In this document: positions 46,325-54,244 of the stretch, piece by piece
Layout of the letters: each line of letters starts with the position of its first letter
Position numbering within the stretch: the first letter of the stretch is position 1
From: Streptomyces cyaneogriseus subsp. noncyanogenus
GTDB lineage: Bacteria; Actinomycetota; Actinomycetes; Streptomycetales; Streptomycetaceae
Length of the DNA stretch: 64,000 nucleotides
NCBI RefSeq assembly: GCF_000931445.1
Contig: NZ_CP010849.1
Coordinates: 2,356,001 to 2,420,000, forward strand
Direction: 5' to 3'
Program-made: the position numbers and the translations under genes
Notes under the pieces: generated by a model
What the model saw: only the letters and a program-made list of their open reading frames with translations
The model's database searches: none
Told to the model about the DNA's origin: nothing

Positions 46325-47938
46325 TTAGACGTTCCAGCCCTTCTCGGCCTCGTGGCCGTTGCGGGGGTCCAGGTGCCGGGCGATGTCCTGCTCGTGGGCC
46401 TGGTGGAACAGCGGGAACAGGTCTTCTGCGACCGCAACCGCGCTCATCAGGGCGCCGAAGATGTCGTTGAAGCCGTCCGCGACTTCCTTCTCCAGCGGGA
46501 ACTCCGAGTCGGAACGCTCCGCGAGGGTCTTCATCACGTTCGCCACCGAGGTGAGCGCGGCGGGCAGACCCTCGATCATGTCCAGGATCTCCATGGCGCT
46601 CTCGGGGTCGTACTGCTTGGCGGCCTGCTCCATCTCGGCCGCGGCCTCTTCGAACCGGAAACCGGACACGTGCTCTCCCTCAGTCGAATCGGGTGTGCTG
46701 CTGGTCGGGACCGGCGCCGCGGGCCGCTCGACGTTGTCCGCGATACCGCCCGTGCCGTCCTCGGCGGCCTGTGTGTCCGCGGCGGCCTCCTGCTCGGCCA
46801 GGTCCTCGCGGATCGCCGCATCGCGGGCGGCGCGCTGCTCGGCCGCCACCCCGGCCAGGCGCCGGAACAGGCGCCGCCCGGGGTGCATCAGCCACGGCAT
46901 CCCGAACTTGCGGCCGATCGGGGTGGTCAGGCAGCCCAGCACACCGACCGGCAGGGCGAGCAGCGCGGCGAGCAGGCGGCGGCCGTGGAAGCGGGCCGCG
47001 GACCGGCGCAGCGCCTGACGTGCCGCACGGCGGGCCGGCGCCTTACGCAGCACGGCGCGCTGGGCAGCGACCTTGCCGGCCATGGCGGCATCCCGCCGGG
47101 CGCGGTTCTTACGGACCGCAGCATCCCGCGCGCCACGGAATTGCCGGGCGGTACTGCCGAGCACCCGGCCAGCCGCGCCCCCGCGGCGCCCGGCCCGGCC
47201 GGCGAGCCCGGTGGCCCGGTTGGCCGTGGCGTTCCGACGGGCATCCGCCACCGCTCGACGGGCCGCGGTGGTCTGCGCGCGCTGTCCACCGCGCGAGCCG
47301 GCCGCGGCCCTCTGCGCCGAACGCAGCCCCTTGACCTGCCCCAGCCTGCCGCCAGCCGTGCCGCCACCGGCAGCCCGCTTACTCAGGCTGTGACCAGCGC
47401 TCTTGCTGCGGCCCTTCGTGCCAGTGGAGGTGCCGGCATTGCGGGTGGGGACCTTGCCGCGGCGGTGCCGCCCGGACGTGCTGCTGCCGGGTCGGCCATT
47501 CCCGCCGCCAGCTCGGCCAGCGCGGGAAGGGGACCGACTTCCGGCGCTGCGGGTACCGCCTACTGCGGCACTGCCCCGGCGCAGGTCCACACTGCGGGCG
47601 GCACTGCGGCCGGCCGCGCGGGCGGCGGCCCGCCGGGCGTCGCGGCGAGGGTTGGGCTTGCGGGAGCGTGTCACGGCGACCGTGCCCAGGACGACCGCAC
47701 CGGTGGCGGCAACCATCGCGGCGACCGGCCCACCGACCAGGGCCACGGCGGCAACCGCACCCACAGTGCTGTTCGCCCCGGTCACAGCGAGCGGGACGAC
47801 CGGCCAGCCACCGGGCGTGTGCTCCACCTCCCCCGCGGCCGGCGTCTTCTCGACCGGCACAGGCCGCGAGGGCAGGGGCGCGGGCGGTACGGGCTCGGCA
47901 GCCTCGACGGCTACCGGCTCGGTACTCAGTTCCGTCAT
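46325..47938 (-). CDS. Large basic membrane protein of the AICE transfer operon
   Basis: A 537-residue protein directly ahead of traB. It has an acidic/proline N-terminus, a hydrophobic stretch (about 52-88, containing VGAVAAVALVGGPVAAMVAA), a very basic Ala/Arg/Gly-rich middle (about 90-310), a second hydrophobic segment (LLAALLALPVGVLGCLTTPI) and an acidic C-terminal helical domain (EEAAAEMEQAAKQYDPESAM...). The middle part could bind DNA. Such proteins recur before traB in AICEs but have no assigned function. AGGAG lies ten bases before the ATG. It is followed by traB with a 3-bp gap. Confidence 0.8.
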   Translation of the reverse strand: MTELSTEPVAVEAAEPVPPAPLPSRPVPVEKTPAAGEVEHTPGGWPVVPLAVTGANSTVGAVAAVALVGGPVAAMVAATGAVVLGTVAVTRSRKPNPRRDARRAAARAAGRSAARSVDLRRGSAAVGGTRSAGSRSPSRAGRAGGGNGRPGSSTSGRHRRGKVPTRNAGTSTGTKGRSKSAGHSLSKRAAGGGTAGGRLGQVKGLRSAQRAAAGSRGGQRAQTTAARRAVADARRNATANRATGLAGRAGRRGGAAGRVLGSTARQFRGARDAAVRKNRARRDAAMAGKVAAQRAVLRKAPARRAARQALRRSAARFHGRRLLAALLALPVGVLGCLTTPIGRKFGMPWLMHPGRRLFRRLAGVAAEQRAARDAAIREDLAEQEAAADTQAAEDGTGGIADNVERPAAPVPTSSTPDSTEGEHVSGFRFEEAAAEMEQAAKQYDPESAMEILDMIEGLPAALTSVANVMKTLAERSDSEFPLEKEVADGFNDIFGALMSAVAVAEDLFPLFHQAHEQDIARHLDPRNGHEAEKGWNV

Positions 47939-48016
47939 GCTGAGAGCACTCCTTTTCGGGGAGTAGGGCCCGGCCGGGGCCGTAGGAAGTTGCCGGCCGG
48001 GCCTGCCGACAGGGGC

Positions 48017-48358
48017 TTAAGCAGCGCGCTGTTCGTCGGGAAAGGCGCAGGTCGCGCACATGCCGAGCGAGGGCGGGATGACGTATCCGGCATCCCGGCG
48101 GCAGGCAGGGCAGGTGCGGCGGACGGCGTTCGCCTTGGCCAAAGCGGCCCGCTTCGCCGGCGTCATCGGCCGGACGGGCTTGGCCTGCTCGATGGAGTAG
48201 AGGTAGGCGACCAGCGGGCCGCGGCGCCGGCGCGGGCGCTCGACCTGCGCGGCCACGTCCTGCCCGCCGGGCCGCAGGCCCAGGGCGCGCAACTGGCGGC
48301 GGGTGGCCAGCCCGTCAGGAGCGAGCCGCCAGCGGTAGACCGGAACGGCGGCCATCAC
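48017..48358 (-). CDS. RRQRL-motif zinc-binding protein
   Basis: A 113-residue protein with an Arg-rich RRQLRALGLRPGGQ segment near the N-terminus and a C-terminal zinc-ribbon pair CPAC...CATC (CPACRRDAG and GMCATCAF). These match the actinobacterial family named for the RRQRL motif with a zinc-binding end, usual in Streptomyces conjugative elements. Role unknown. GTG 48358 overlaps the stop of the DUF2637 gene (GTGATG), showing translational coupling; an ATG at 48355 could also be used. Confidence 0.85.
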   Translation of the reverse strand: MMAAVPVYRWRLAPDGLATRRQLRALGLRPGGQDVAAQVERPRRRRGPLVAYLYSIEQAKPVRPMTPAKRAALAKANAVRRTCPACRRDAGYVIPPSLGMCATCAFPDEQRAA

Positions 48359-49362
48359 CGGCTCGCGATGGCCAGCTCAGCACCCTGGGAGCTGGGCTCG
48401 CGGTGCTCGGCGTAGCGGGCGGACACCCACCCGACCGACCAGCCGCACAACTCCGCAGCCTGCCGCACCGACAGCCCGGCCGCGAATGCGGCGGCCACGA
48501 TCTGCCGGGCCTCGTCCTCCGGGAGCTTGCCGGCGGCCGGGCCGCGCTCCAGCAGGGCGGCGCGTTCACACGCGGCCTGCTCCTCGCGCTCCTGCCGTTC
48601 ACGGCGTTCACGCTCCACCCGCTCACGGCGCTCCCGCTCGCGGCGTTCGGCGGCCTCCCGCTCGGCGCGTTCACGCTCCCGCTCACGCTGTTCACGCTCG
48701 CGTTCACGGCGTTCACGCTCGGCCCGCTCCTCACGCTCGCGGGCGGCCTGCTGCTCCTGCTCCTTGAGCCAGCGCCGCTCCTCCCGCTCCGCCTGCTCAC
48801 GGGCCAGACGGGCTTCGTGTTCACGCTGTTCACGGGCGAGCCGCTCGGCGTGCTCGCGTTCCTCGCGGGCCCGCAGAAGGGCGGCTTCCTCCCGCTCCCG
48901 CTCGGCCTGCTCGGCCCGCTCCCGGTCCGCGCGCTGCTGCCGCTCCAACGCCGCCACAGCGGCAGCGATGGCACGGCGGTAGGCCAGACTGGTCTCCGCG
49001 GTGACGATCAGCAGCAGCGGCGCCACCGCGTGCACGGCCACGCCCACCAGGTCCTTCTTCAGCGCGGAGTCGGCCGTGTTGAGGGCGAGGGTCATCAGGC
49101 CCGTCATCCACCGCAGCGTGACCGGCCACCGGCCGCCATGCCCGCCCAGACGGGCCAGCACGTCATCGAGCTTGACCACGATGACCACCGCGGCATCCAC
49201 CACGAGCGGCAGGATCGGCGCCGTCCAGTCCCACTTCTCAGGGGTGTGGGCGGCCATCAGCGGCGTGACCGTGAGGATGGAGTACAGCATCGCCCCGCAC
49301 ACGATCAGCCACGTACCAGACGACAGCGCGCGCTCCGCTGAACGGGTCTGAACACTGTTCAC
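48355..49362 (-). CDS. DUF2637 membrane protein with long charged coiled coil (SpdB-like)
   Basis: A 335-residue protein with about four membrane segments in the first 125 residues, including WLIVCGAMLYSILTVTPLMA and APILPLVVDAAVVIVV. A long Arg/Glu-rich coiled coil covers about residues 138-272 (runs such as EREEAALLRAREEREHAERL). A short C-terminal HTH follows (AGLSVRQAAELCGWSVGWVS). DUF2637/SpdB proteins are typical of Streptomyces transfer operons and aid spread of the element. The coiled coil is encoded by repetitive cgctcacgctc-like DNA. GTG 49362 overlaps the stop of the gene before it (GTGA). Confidence 0.87.
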   Translation of the reverse strand: MNSVQTRSAERALSSGTWLIVCGAMLYSILTVTPLMAAHTPEKWDWTAPILPLVVDAAVVIVVKLDDVLARLGGHGGRWPVTLRWMTGLMTLALNTADSALKKDLVGVAVHAVAPLLLIVTAETSLAYRRAIAAAVAALERQQRADRERAEQAEREREEAALLRAREEREHAERLAREQREHEARLAREQAEREERRWLKEQEQQAAREREERAERERREREREQRERERERAEREAAERRERERRERVERERRERQEREEQAACERAALLERGPAAGKLPEDEARQIVAAAFAAGLSVRQAAELCGWSVGWVSARYAEHREPSSQGAELAIASR

Positions 49363-49646
49363 GCGGCCACCCCCGCCCGTGAACGGACCGACACGGCGGC
49401 GATCAGCACGACAGGCGACGCCGGGTCGTCAGGGACGTGGGTGTCCTCCGTCCACTGCCACAAGGCACCCGGCACCGGCTCGAAGCCAAGCACGCTGAGC
49501 GCCTGCACCCGCTCGGTGAACGTCGGCACCGGCGCGGCACGGCCGAAGTCGTACTCAGGCCAGGGCTCGGTGGTGTTCAGCAGCACCACGTACAGGCGCC
49601 ACCGGCCGCGGTGCATGGACATCTGCGCGGTGAACTCGCGCGCCAT
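49359..49646 (-). CDS. Small AICE protein (DUF6303-like)
   Basis: A 95-residue protein (MAREFTAQMSMHRGRWRLYV...) with TTEPWPEYDFG, LSVLGFEPVPGALWQWTED and a hydrophobic C-terminus VVLIAAVSVRSR. The pattern fits a small family commonly carried in Streptomyces conjugative elements; DUF6303 is my recollection and not certain. Function unknown. ATG 49646 overlaps the stop of the gene before it (ATGA), and its stop overlaps the DUF2637 start. Confidence 0.75.
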   Translation of the reverse strand: MAREFTAQMSMHRGRWRLYVVLLNTTEPWPEYDFGRAAPVPTFTERVQALSVLGFEPVPGALWQWTEDTHVPDDPASPVVLIAAVSVRSRAGVAA

Positions 49647-50179
49647 CAGGCCACCTCCCCGACCGGCTTCCCCGCGGGCATCCACGCGCGACGAAAGCCG
49701 TTGCAGGCGGCGTCGTAGATGAACGCCGCACACCGCCACTCGGACTCGGCGGCCGGGCGTTCACCGGCGGGCACCCACACCGCGCCCGGGTCAACTCCGT
49801 GGGTGGCGGTGTCGGCGTAGGCGTCCTCGCGGGAGGCATAGATCGTGTGGGGCTCGCCGTAGTGCAGCAGCACCGTCAGCGACCGCCCCTCCAGCGACTC
49901 GCCCTCCAGCTCCGCACGCAGTCGGCGGATCTCGATGTCCTTCAGCAGCAGCTCCTGCTGCGCGGCGGACAGCTCCTCCACCGCACGGGCCAGCAGTACG
50001 CCCACCTCGGTGGCCGTCGCCTCCGCCCGCTCCGCGCGGTCGACGGCGGCGTACAGCTCCAGCAGGTGCCGGCCGAACGCTTCGTCCGCCGCACCGCTCG
50101 TCTGCCGGGCGTACGCGCGGGCTACACGAGCGTCGCGCTCAAGCCGGGCGATGCGGGCCCCGGTGACGATGCGGATCAC
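49646..50179 (-). CDS. Coiled-coil protein of the AICE transfer operon
   Basis: A 177-residue protein. The first 110 residues are charged and predicted coiled coil (ARLERDARVARAYARQTSG, EELSAAQQELLLKDIEIRRL). The rest (LLHYGEPHTIYASREDAYAD..., WRCAAFIYDAACNGFRRAWM) looks like a small globular domain. Unknown function. GTG 50179 overlaps the stop of the DUF6284-like gene and its stop overlaps the next start, so it is read as part of the coupled operon. Confidence 0.75.
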   Translation of the reverse strand: MIRIVTGARIARLERDARVARAYARQTSGAADEAFGRHLLELYAAVDRAERAEATATEVGVLLARAVEELSAAQQELLLKDIEIRRLRAELEGESLEGRSLTVLLHYGEPHTIYASREDAYADTATHGVDPGAVWVPAGERPAAESEWRCAAFIYDAACNGFRRAWMPAGKPVGEVA

Positions 50180-50445
50180 GCCGCACCACCCGGCAGGCTG
50201 ACACCGGCCGCGCGGTTGGCGAGCGCCGCACGCTCGGCCAGCACCCGTCGACGCGCCCGGCGGATGCGGCGGGCGTCCAGCTCGGTCGGCACGCGGTCCA
50301 GGGTGATGATCTGCGCGTCGAGCAGGTCGACGTCCGCCAGGATGACGGGCATCTCCTGCTCGATCGCGTCCAGCTCCGCGTCCGTCGGCTCCATGAAGTC
50401 CGCGAACGCCGTAACAGCGTCCTGAACAGTAACGATGTGGCTCAT
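50176..50445 (-). CDS. DUF6284-like small protein, first gene of the transfer operon
   Basis: An 89-residue helical protein (MSHIVTVQDAVTAFADFMEP...) with an acidic region (DAELDAIEQEM) and a basic C-terminus (ARRIRRARRRVLAERAALAN). The family is small, recurrent in actinomycete mobile elements and of unknown function; DUF6284 is a recollection. It opens the leftward operon that runs through traB. Two hairpins lie in the leader and operator-like repeats farther out. Confidence 0.75.
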   Translation of the reverse strand: MSHIVTVQDAVTAFADFMEPTDAELDAIEQEMPVILADVDLLDAQIITLDRVPTELDARRIRRARRRVLAERAALANRAAGVSLPGGAA

Positions 50446-50484
50446 TGGGTCGTGGTCTCCCTTGCAGGTGGAACGGCCCGAACA

Positions 50485-50514
50485 GCGCCCCCGGAGTTGC
50501 CGCTCCGGGGGCGC
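50485..50514 (-). repeat. 12-bp hairpin in transfer-operon leader
   Basis: GCGCCCCCGGAG (50485-50496) and its exact complement (50503-50514), loop TTGCCG, 40 nt ahead of the first start codon on the minus strand. Possible attenuator. Confidence 0.7.
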
Positions 50515-50550
50515 GCGCCGTTGAAGTCGGAACATCCGGCTCCCCTCAGC

Positions 50551-50573
50551 GCTGCTCGTACGAGACGAGCAGC
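50551..50573 (-). repeat. 9-bp hairpin in transfer-operon leader
   Basis: GCTGCTCGT-ACGAG-ACGAGCAGC, perfect stem, upstream of the 50485 hairpin. Confidence 0.65.
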
Positions 50574-50784
50574 GGAGGCAACCGGCCGCAGCAAAGCTGC
50601 GGAAGTTGGGTCGCGCTGTACCTCACACGGAGAGCCCGTGTGGCCGCCTACTTGGCCGAGGAGAGGCGGCGTGATCCCCATTCAGTTGTCAATAAACAAC
50701 CAGTTCAGAGCCTTACGACTGCCTGCAAGCGCGCCGCAGCTACCCTGCCCGGATACAAAGACTGACTCAACGGTGTTGGTGGTG

Positions 50785-50797
50785 TTGTACCAACAAC
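50785..50797 (-). promoter_or_regulatory. Candidate GntR/KorSA-type operator 1
   Basis: On the minus strand reads GTTGTTGGTACAA; the same motif, 12 of 13 bases, occurs at 50852-50864 on the plus strand. A related half-site pair is at 50685-50700. Confidence 0.6.
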
Positions 50798-50851
50798 CGA
50801 TTGCCCTGAGCTTGCCCCGAGTCATTGGGGCCGTCAAGCCGAAGGGCGTAT

Positions 50852-50864
50852 GTTGTTGGCACAA
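50852..50864 (+). promoter_or_regulatory. Candidate GntR/KorSA-type operator 2
   Basis: GTTGTTGGCACAA lies 25 bp before the gntR start and is followed by an inverted GCCAA (50869-50873). Position suggests autorepression. Confidence 0.6.
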
Positions 50865-50889
50865 GTCAGCCAACTAGCAGGGAGGCACC

Positions 50890-51651
50890 GTGCGGGAGCA
50901 GCGCCCGAGGTACCACCGGATCGCGGATGACCTGCGGGGACAGATCGAGCGGGGGGAGCTTGAGGCCGGTGAACAGCTCCCGACGGAGTTTGAACTGGTT
51001 GAGCGATACGAGGCGAGCCGCAACACTGTTCGGCTGGCACTGCGTCGCCTGACCGAAGAGGGGCTCATCATTGCAGGTCAGGGGCGTGGGAGCTTCGTTC
51101 GCCGTAGCCTGACGCCGGCAGTCTGGGATTGGTCGGTGCTGGAGTCGCGCGCACGGCACAAGTCAGACGACAACGGCGACCAGTGGGCCAGCATCGTGGC
51201 TGAAAGTGGTCGCCAGCCCCGGCAGGAGGTGCGTGTGTCGATCCGGCGTCCACCGACGGAAGTCGCGGAACGTCTCCAGCTTGACCCCGAGACTGCGCTG
51301 ACCGTTGTCCGCGAGCGAGTACGCATAGTCGACCAGGACCCGTACGCCTTGGCTGACTCCTACTTCCCCGAAGAACTGGTTCGGGGCACGCCGCTCATGC
51401 TGCCGGAAGACGTGTCGGCGCCTGGCGGCGTCCTGGCCAGTGTTGGCCTTGTCCAGGCTCGCTATCGCGACGAGATCACGGTACGGATGCCGACGCGCGT
51501 GGAAATCGAGAAGCTGTCTCTACCCTCTGCCACTCCCGTGGCCGTCCACATGCGTACGGGCTACGACGAGAACGACCGGCCGCTACGAGTAATGATCACA
51601 ATCCTTCCGGGAGACCGTCATGTCATCAGGTACGACGTTTCGGCAGAGTGA
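50890..51651 (+). CDS. GntR family (HutC/UTRA) repressor, KorSA-like
   Basis: A 253-residue regulator. The N-terminal winged helix is RYHRIADDLRGQIERGELEA, LPTEFELVERYEASRNTVRL and GLIIAGQGRGSFV, and the C-terminal UTRA ligand-binding domain covers about residues 90-245. In pSAM2-like AICEs a GntR protein at this position (KorSA) represses replication and transfer; the same role is inferred here from divergent orientation to the transfer operon and operator-like repeats between. GTG 50890 follows GGGAGG. Confidence 0.9.
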   Translation: MREQRPRYHRIADDLRGQIERGELEAGEQLPTEFELVERYEASRNTVRLALRRLTEEGLIIAGQGRGSFVRRSLTPAVWDWSVLESRARHKSDDNGDQWASIVAESGRQPRQEVRVSIRRPPTEVAERLQLDPETALTVVRERVRIVDQDPYALADSYFPEELVRGTPLMLPEDVSAPGGVLASVGLVQARYRDEITVRMPTRVEIEKLSLPSATPVAVHMRTGYDENDRPLRVMITILPGDRHVIRYDVSAE

Positions 51652-51676
51652 GCACGTCCCACAGGAGCTAGCCAGA

Positions 51677-52348
51677 GTGAAAGCCCTGCGAAGCATCGAC
51701 TCGACACTTCCGCGCAACCTGCACCCTCCGAGGGTGTGGTACACGTCCTACGGCTCGAACATGCATCTGGACCGACTTGCCGCCTACATCCAAGGCGGCC
51801 GGCCGCCCGGAGCGGCAAGGGAGTACCCGGGGTGCCGCAACCGAGCCATGCCAACTCAGTCCATCCCCGTGGAACTGACCGGCGCAATGTACTTCGCCAC
51901 GGAGTCGCCCGTGTGGGGAGGCGGCAGGGCCTTCTACGACCCGGACGCGTCCGGGCGCGTGCTCGCCAGGGCGCACCTGATTACGGTGGAGCAGTTTGCC
52001 GACATCGCGGCTCAGGAGATGTACCGACAGCCGGGAGTAGACCTTGACCTGGTTGATGCTCTGACACAGGGGCGTGATGTGTTGGGTGGCGGTCGATATG
52101 AAACGCTCGTGTGTGCTGGACAGGTCGATGGCCTGCCTGTTCTGACCTTTACTGCACCGTGGGGAATGAACGATATTCAGTGGGTTCCCCCCTCACCGGC
52201 ATACGTGCGTTTCCTGGCGTCGGGCCTACTGTCGACTGGCGCGTGGGACGAGGATGCCGTGGCCACGTACGTCGCGGCATGTCCGGGCGCATCCGGTCAC
52301 TGGTCGTCGAAAGACATCGCCGCTCTACTGAAACCAAAAGCGCTCTGA
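51677..52348 (+). CDS. Gamma-glutamylcyclotransferase-fold (GGCT/AIG2-like) protein
   Basis: A 223-residue protein. The N-terminal WYTSYGSNMHLDRLAAYI contains the YGSN motif that lines the active-site cavity of the gamma-glutamylcyclotransferase fold, and a conserved acidic residue is expected later (RAHLITVEQFADIAAQEM). The biochemical role is not known. Start GTG 51677 is preferred for GGAG nine bases upstream; an ATG at 51620 overlaps gntR. It follows gntR on the same strand and is probably co-transcribed with it. Presence in an AICE next to the repressor is unexplained. Confidence 0.72.
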   Translation: MKALRSIDSTLPRNLHPPRVWYTSYGSNMHLDRLAAYIQGGRPPGAAREYPGCRNRAMPTQSIPVELTGAMYFATESPVWGGGRAFYDPDASGRVLARAHLITVEQFADIAAQEMYRQPGVDLDLVDALTQGRDVLGGGRYETLVCAGQVDGLPVLTFTAPWGMNDIQWVPPSPAYVRFLASGLLSTGAWDEDAVATYVAACPGASGHWSSKDIAALLKPKAL

Positions 52349-52542
52349 ACGCGAAGCTGGGGTCGACCAGGGATGAGGCATCACGGGATGCCAAGTGTCG
52401 TCCTTTCAAGTGGCGGTGGTGAGACATCCATCATCTGCGGAGCGGCCGCGTAGCCATTCTAGTAGTCACTCGCCCTTGCGGCATACAGAAGAGCGCTCCC
52501 GCAGGTATTCACACCCCCCGCCCTTGCGTCGTGATAGGCGAA

Positions 52543-54018
52543 TCAGTTGACGGATCTCGAACTGTCCAATTGGCGAGAAATTGCATGAATCTGCATTTCC
52601 AGATCATGAATCGAAGAAGCTGTATCGAGAAGCTTCCGCCTGCTTTCCTTTGCTTCCCTGGCAAGCCTTTCCCGCTCTGCGTCCGGCGTGGTGGAGTCCG
52701 CGTTACGCGCCGCCCTCTCATTTTCCGCAACCACAGCTATCGCCATATCACGCTCTTTGCGAGCAGATTCCAGCAACCCCCTAAGATCGGCCAACTCATT
52801 CATGAGGAGGCGGTACTCGCTGGTCCTGTCCTCGCGTTCTGGTCCCTCACTATCTGTGCCACCTACGGCGCTTTGCACACTGACGTAATGACGGAAACGC
52901 TCGAAGCACTCTAACGGGATCGCAACCAAGACATCCCCATGAGTGTTCCGTTTGCGTATCTTCATTGAGTTGAGAATCCGAAGAGTTTCCTCCGCCGCTC
53001 CCTCCTCTTCGGAACTCAATGAGCCATCAGCGCGGACATAGTGGTTCTCATAGTAGGTAGCAATGTAGTTGTAGATCGGACCGAAATGTCGGCTGGGAAG
53101 GGTGACAAGCACGTCTCGCTCCGATCCGCTATCGCGCACATTCTTCGCCTGTTGCATAGTCGATTGACTCACCGCAGCACCCAGCACCTCCTTCGCCATG
53201 CCAAGAAAATGCGGCAGTTGAGTCATCAAGAGATCATTGTTGCAGCGTTCCTTGAACTCTTCGAGAAGTTCAGGGCGGGCCCCAACAACGAATCCAGCTT
53301 CCTTTTTTACCCAATCATCCTTAACGTCATTCGTAACCAACAGGACTGGCGTTTGCCGTTGCGCAGCTTCTCTCAGCAGTTGCTCCCAGACGAAAAAATC
53401 CCCGTGCGCGTTCTCGGACTTGCCCGCATCTCGATAGCCTGGCGGAATTTGCTCAGCAACTCTTTCTTGGAATTCCGCAATAAGGGCGTCGCTGTCTTCG
53501 TCGGAGAACGGGTCACCTGTTTTCCCGTCCAGGATTCGCGAGAGGGCGGAGAGGATGGGGTCATCGCGCACGACTTTAGCTAGCGATAGGTCAAATGCGT
53601 CCGAATGACGCCGAATCTCTGCAGCGACCTTATCGAAGGCATCATTGATAGGCGCTGTCAGAAGTTGTTTATCTGCGTCGTTCATCGAACATCTTTTAGC
53701 CAGATTCTGCACCTCGTGTAGCGCCTTATTGCGCAGCGTGTTGAGGCCGTCAGGGACAGAAGTGTAGAGATTCAAATGCTCGCGCACGGCTTCAAATCGG
53801 CGGTTGTGATATTCGCGTGCTACCTGATGGGGGACCCACAAGCGGTGATCCAATTGAGCTAGCACGTCAAGTAGCTCATGCCGCGCCTGTGGAGTAAATC
53901 GGTAGAGTTCCAGCAATACGTTCGTATCTAGCACGATCAGGTAGCGTTTGACGGCTTCCTTGTAATCGTCGATGGAACGAGCCCACAACCCATCAAAGCC
54001 AGCAAGAAACGTTGACAT
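52543..54018 (-). CDS. PIN-like nuclease-domain protein, low GC (candidate defence cargo)
   Basis: A 491-residue protein. The N-terminal PIN-like (PIN_8/DUF4935-type) nuclease has conserved acidic residues: D31 (VLDTNVLLELYR), E69 (HQVAREYHNRR), D207 (HGDFFVWEQ) and D231/D234 (LVTNDVKDDWVKK), consistent with a metal-dependent RNase or DNase. The middle is helical and the C-terminus (about 400-491) a coiled coil. GC is visibly lower than the surroundings: one 60-base line I counted has 42%, another about 55%, against about 70% in the flanking chromosome. This suggests recent transfer. Start ATG 54018 faces the SRA-HNH gene. Phage defence is inferred only. Confidence 0.75.
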   Translation of the reverse strand: MSTFLAGFDGLWARSIDDYKEAVKRYLIVLDTNVLLELYRFTPQARHELLDVLAQLDHRLWVPHQVAREYHNRRFEAVREHLNLYTSVPDGLNTLRNKALHEVQNLAKRCSMNDADKQLLTAPINDAFDKVAAEIRRHSDAFDLSLAKVVRDDPILSALSRILDGKTGDPFSDEDSDALIAEFQERVAEQIPPGYRDAGKSENAHGDFFVWEQLLREAAQRQTPVLLVTNDVKDDWVKKEAGFVVGARPELLEEFKERCNNDLLMTQLPHFLGMAKEVLGAAVSQSTMQQAKNVRDSGSERDVLVTLPSRHFGPIYNYIATYYENHYVRADGSLSSEEEGAAEETLRILNSMKIRKRNTHGDVLVAIPLECFERFRHYVSVQSAVGGTDSEGPEREDRTSEYRLLMNELADLRGLLESARKERDMAIAVVAENERAARNADSTTPDAERERLAREAKESRRKLLDTASSIHDLEMQIHAISRQLDSSRSVN

Positions 54019-54244
54019 GGCACACCCCCCACTCCTGCGAACAGGTTATCCGAGTACCTGCCCTCTCGGATGTTTTCTGCAGGACACCGGTCGGCAGCAC
54101 GCTCCGGTGTCCGGGGTGCGGCCAGCACGAGGCGGCAGAGGGGTCGGCCTGACCTGGAAGAGAGAGAAGCTCTCCTGCCCTCCCTGAGCGGTGTCCGGGT
54201 CAAACCGCTGTGGGAGCGTCAGTACCGCGTGCCAGGCTGTGGCC
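54019..54244. promoter_or_regulatory. Divergent gap, PIN-like / SRA-HNH genes
   Basis: Contains a 9-bp inverted repeat GGACACCGG ... CCGGTGTCC (54082-54090, 54104-54112). No other gene is supported. It probably holds both promoters. Confidence 0.5.

Larger units (their letters stand above)
50446..50889. promoter_or_regulatory. Divergent control region, transfer operon / GntR repressor
   Basis: No gene is supported in these 444 bp. From left it contains two hairpins in the transfer-operon leader (50485-50514 and 50551-50573), an AT-rich stretch with an inverted repeat GTTGT-CAATAA-ACAAC (50685-50700) including TTGACA on the minus strand, and two repressor-like sites near gntR. Confidence 0.7.

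Noticed and set aside
52349-52542. Small gene between the GGCT-like and PIN-like genes
   Set aside because: Short frames on both strands are unsupported by start sites or composition; I see no feature here.
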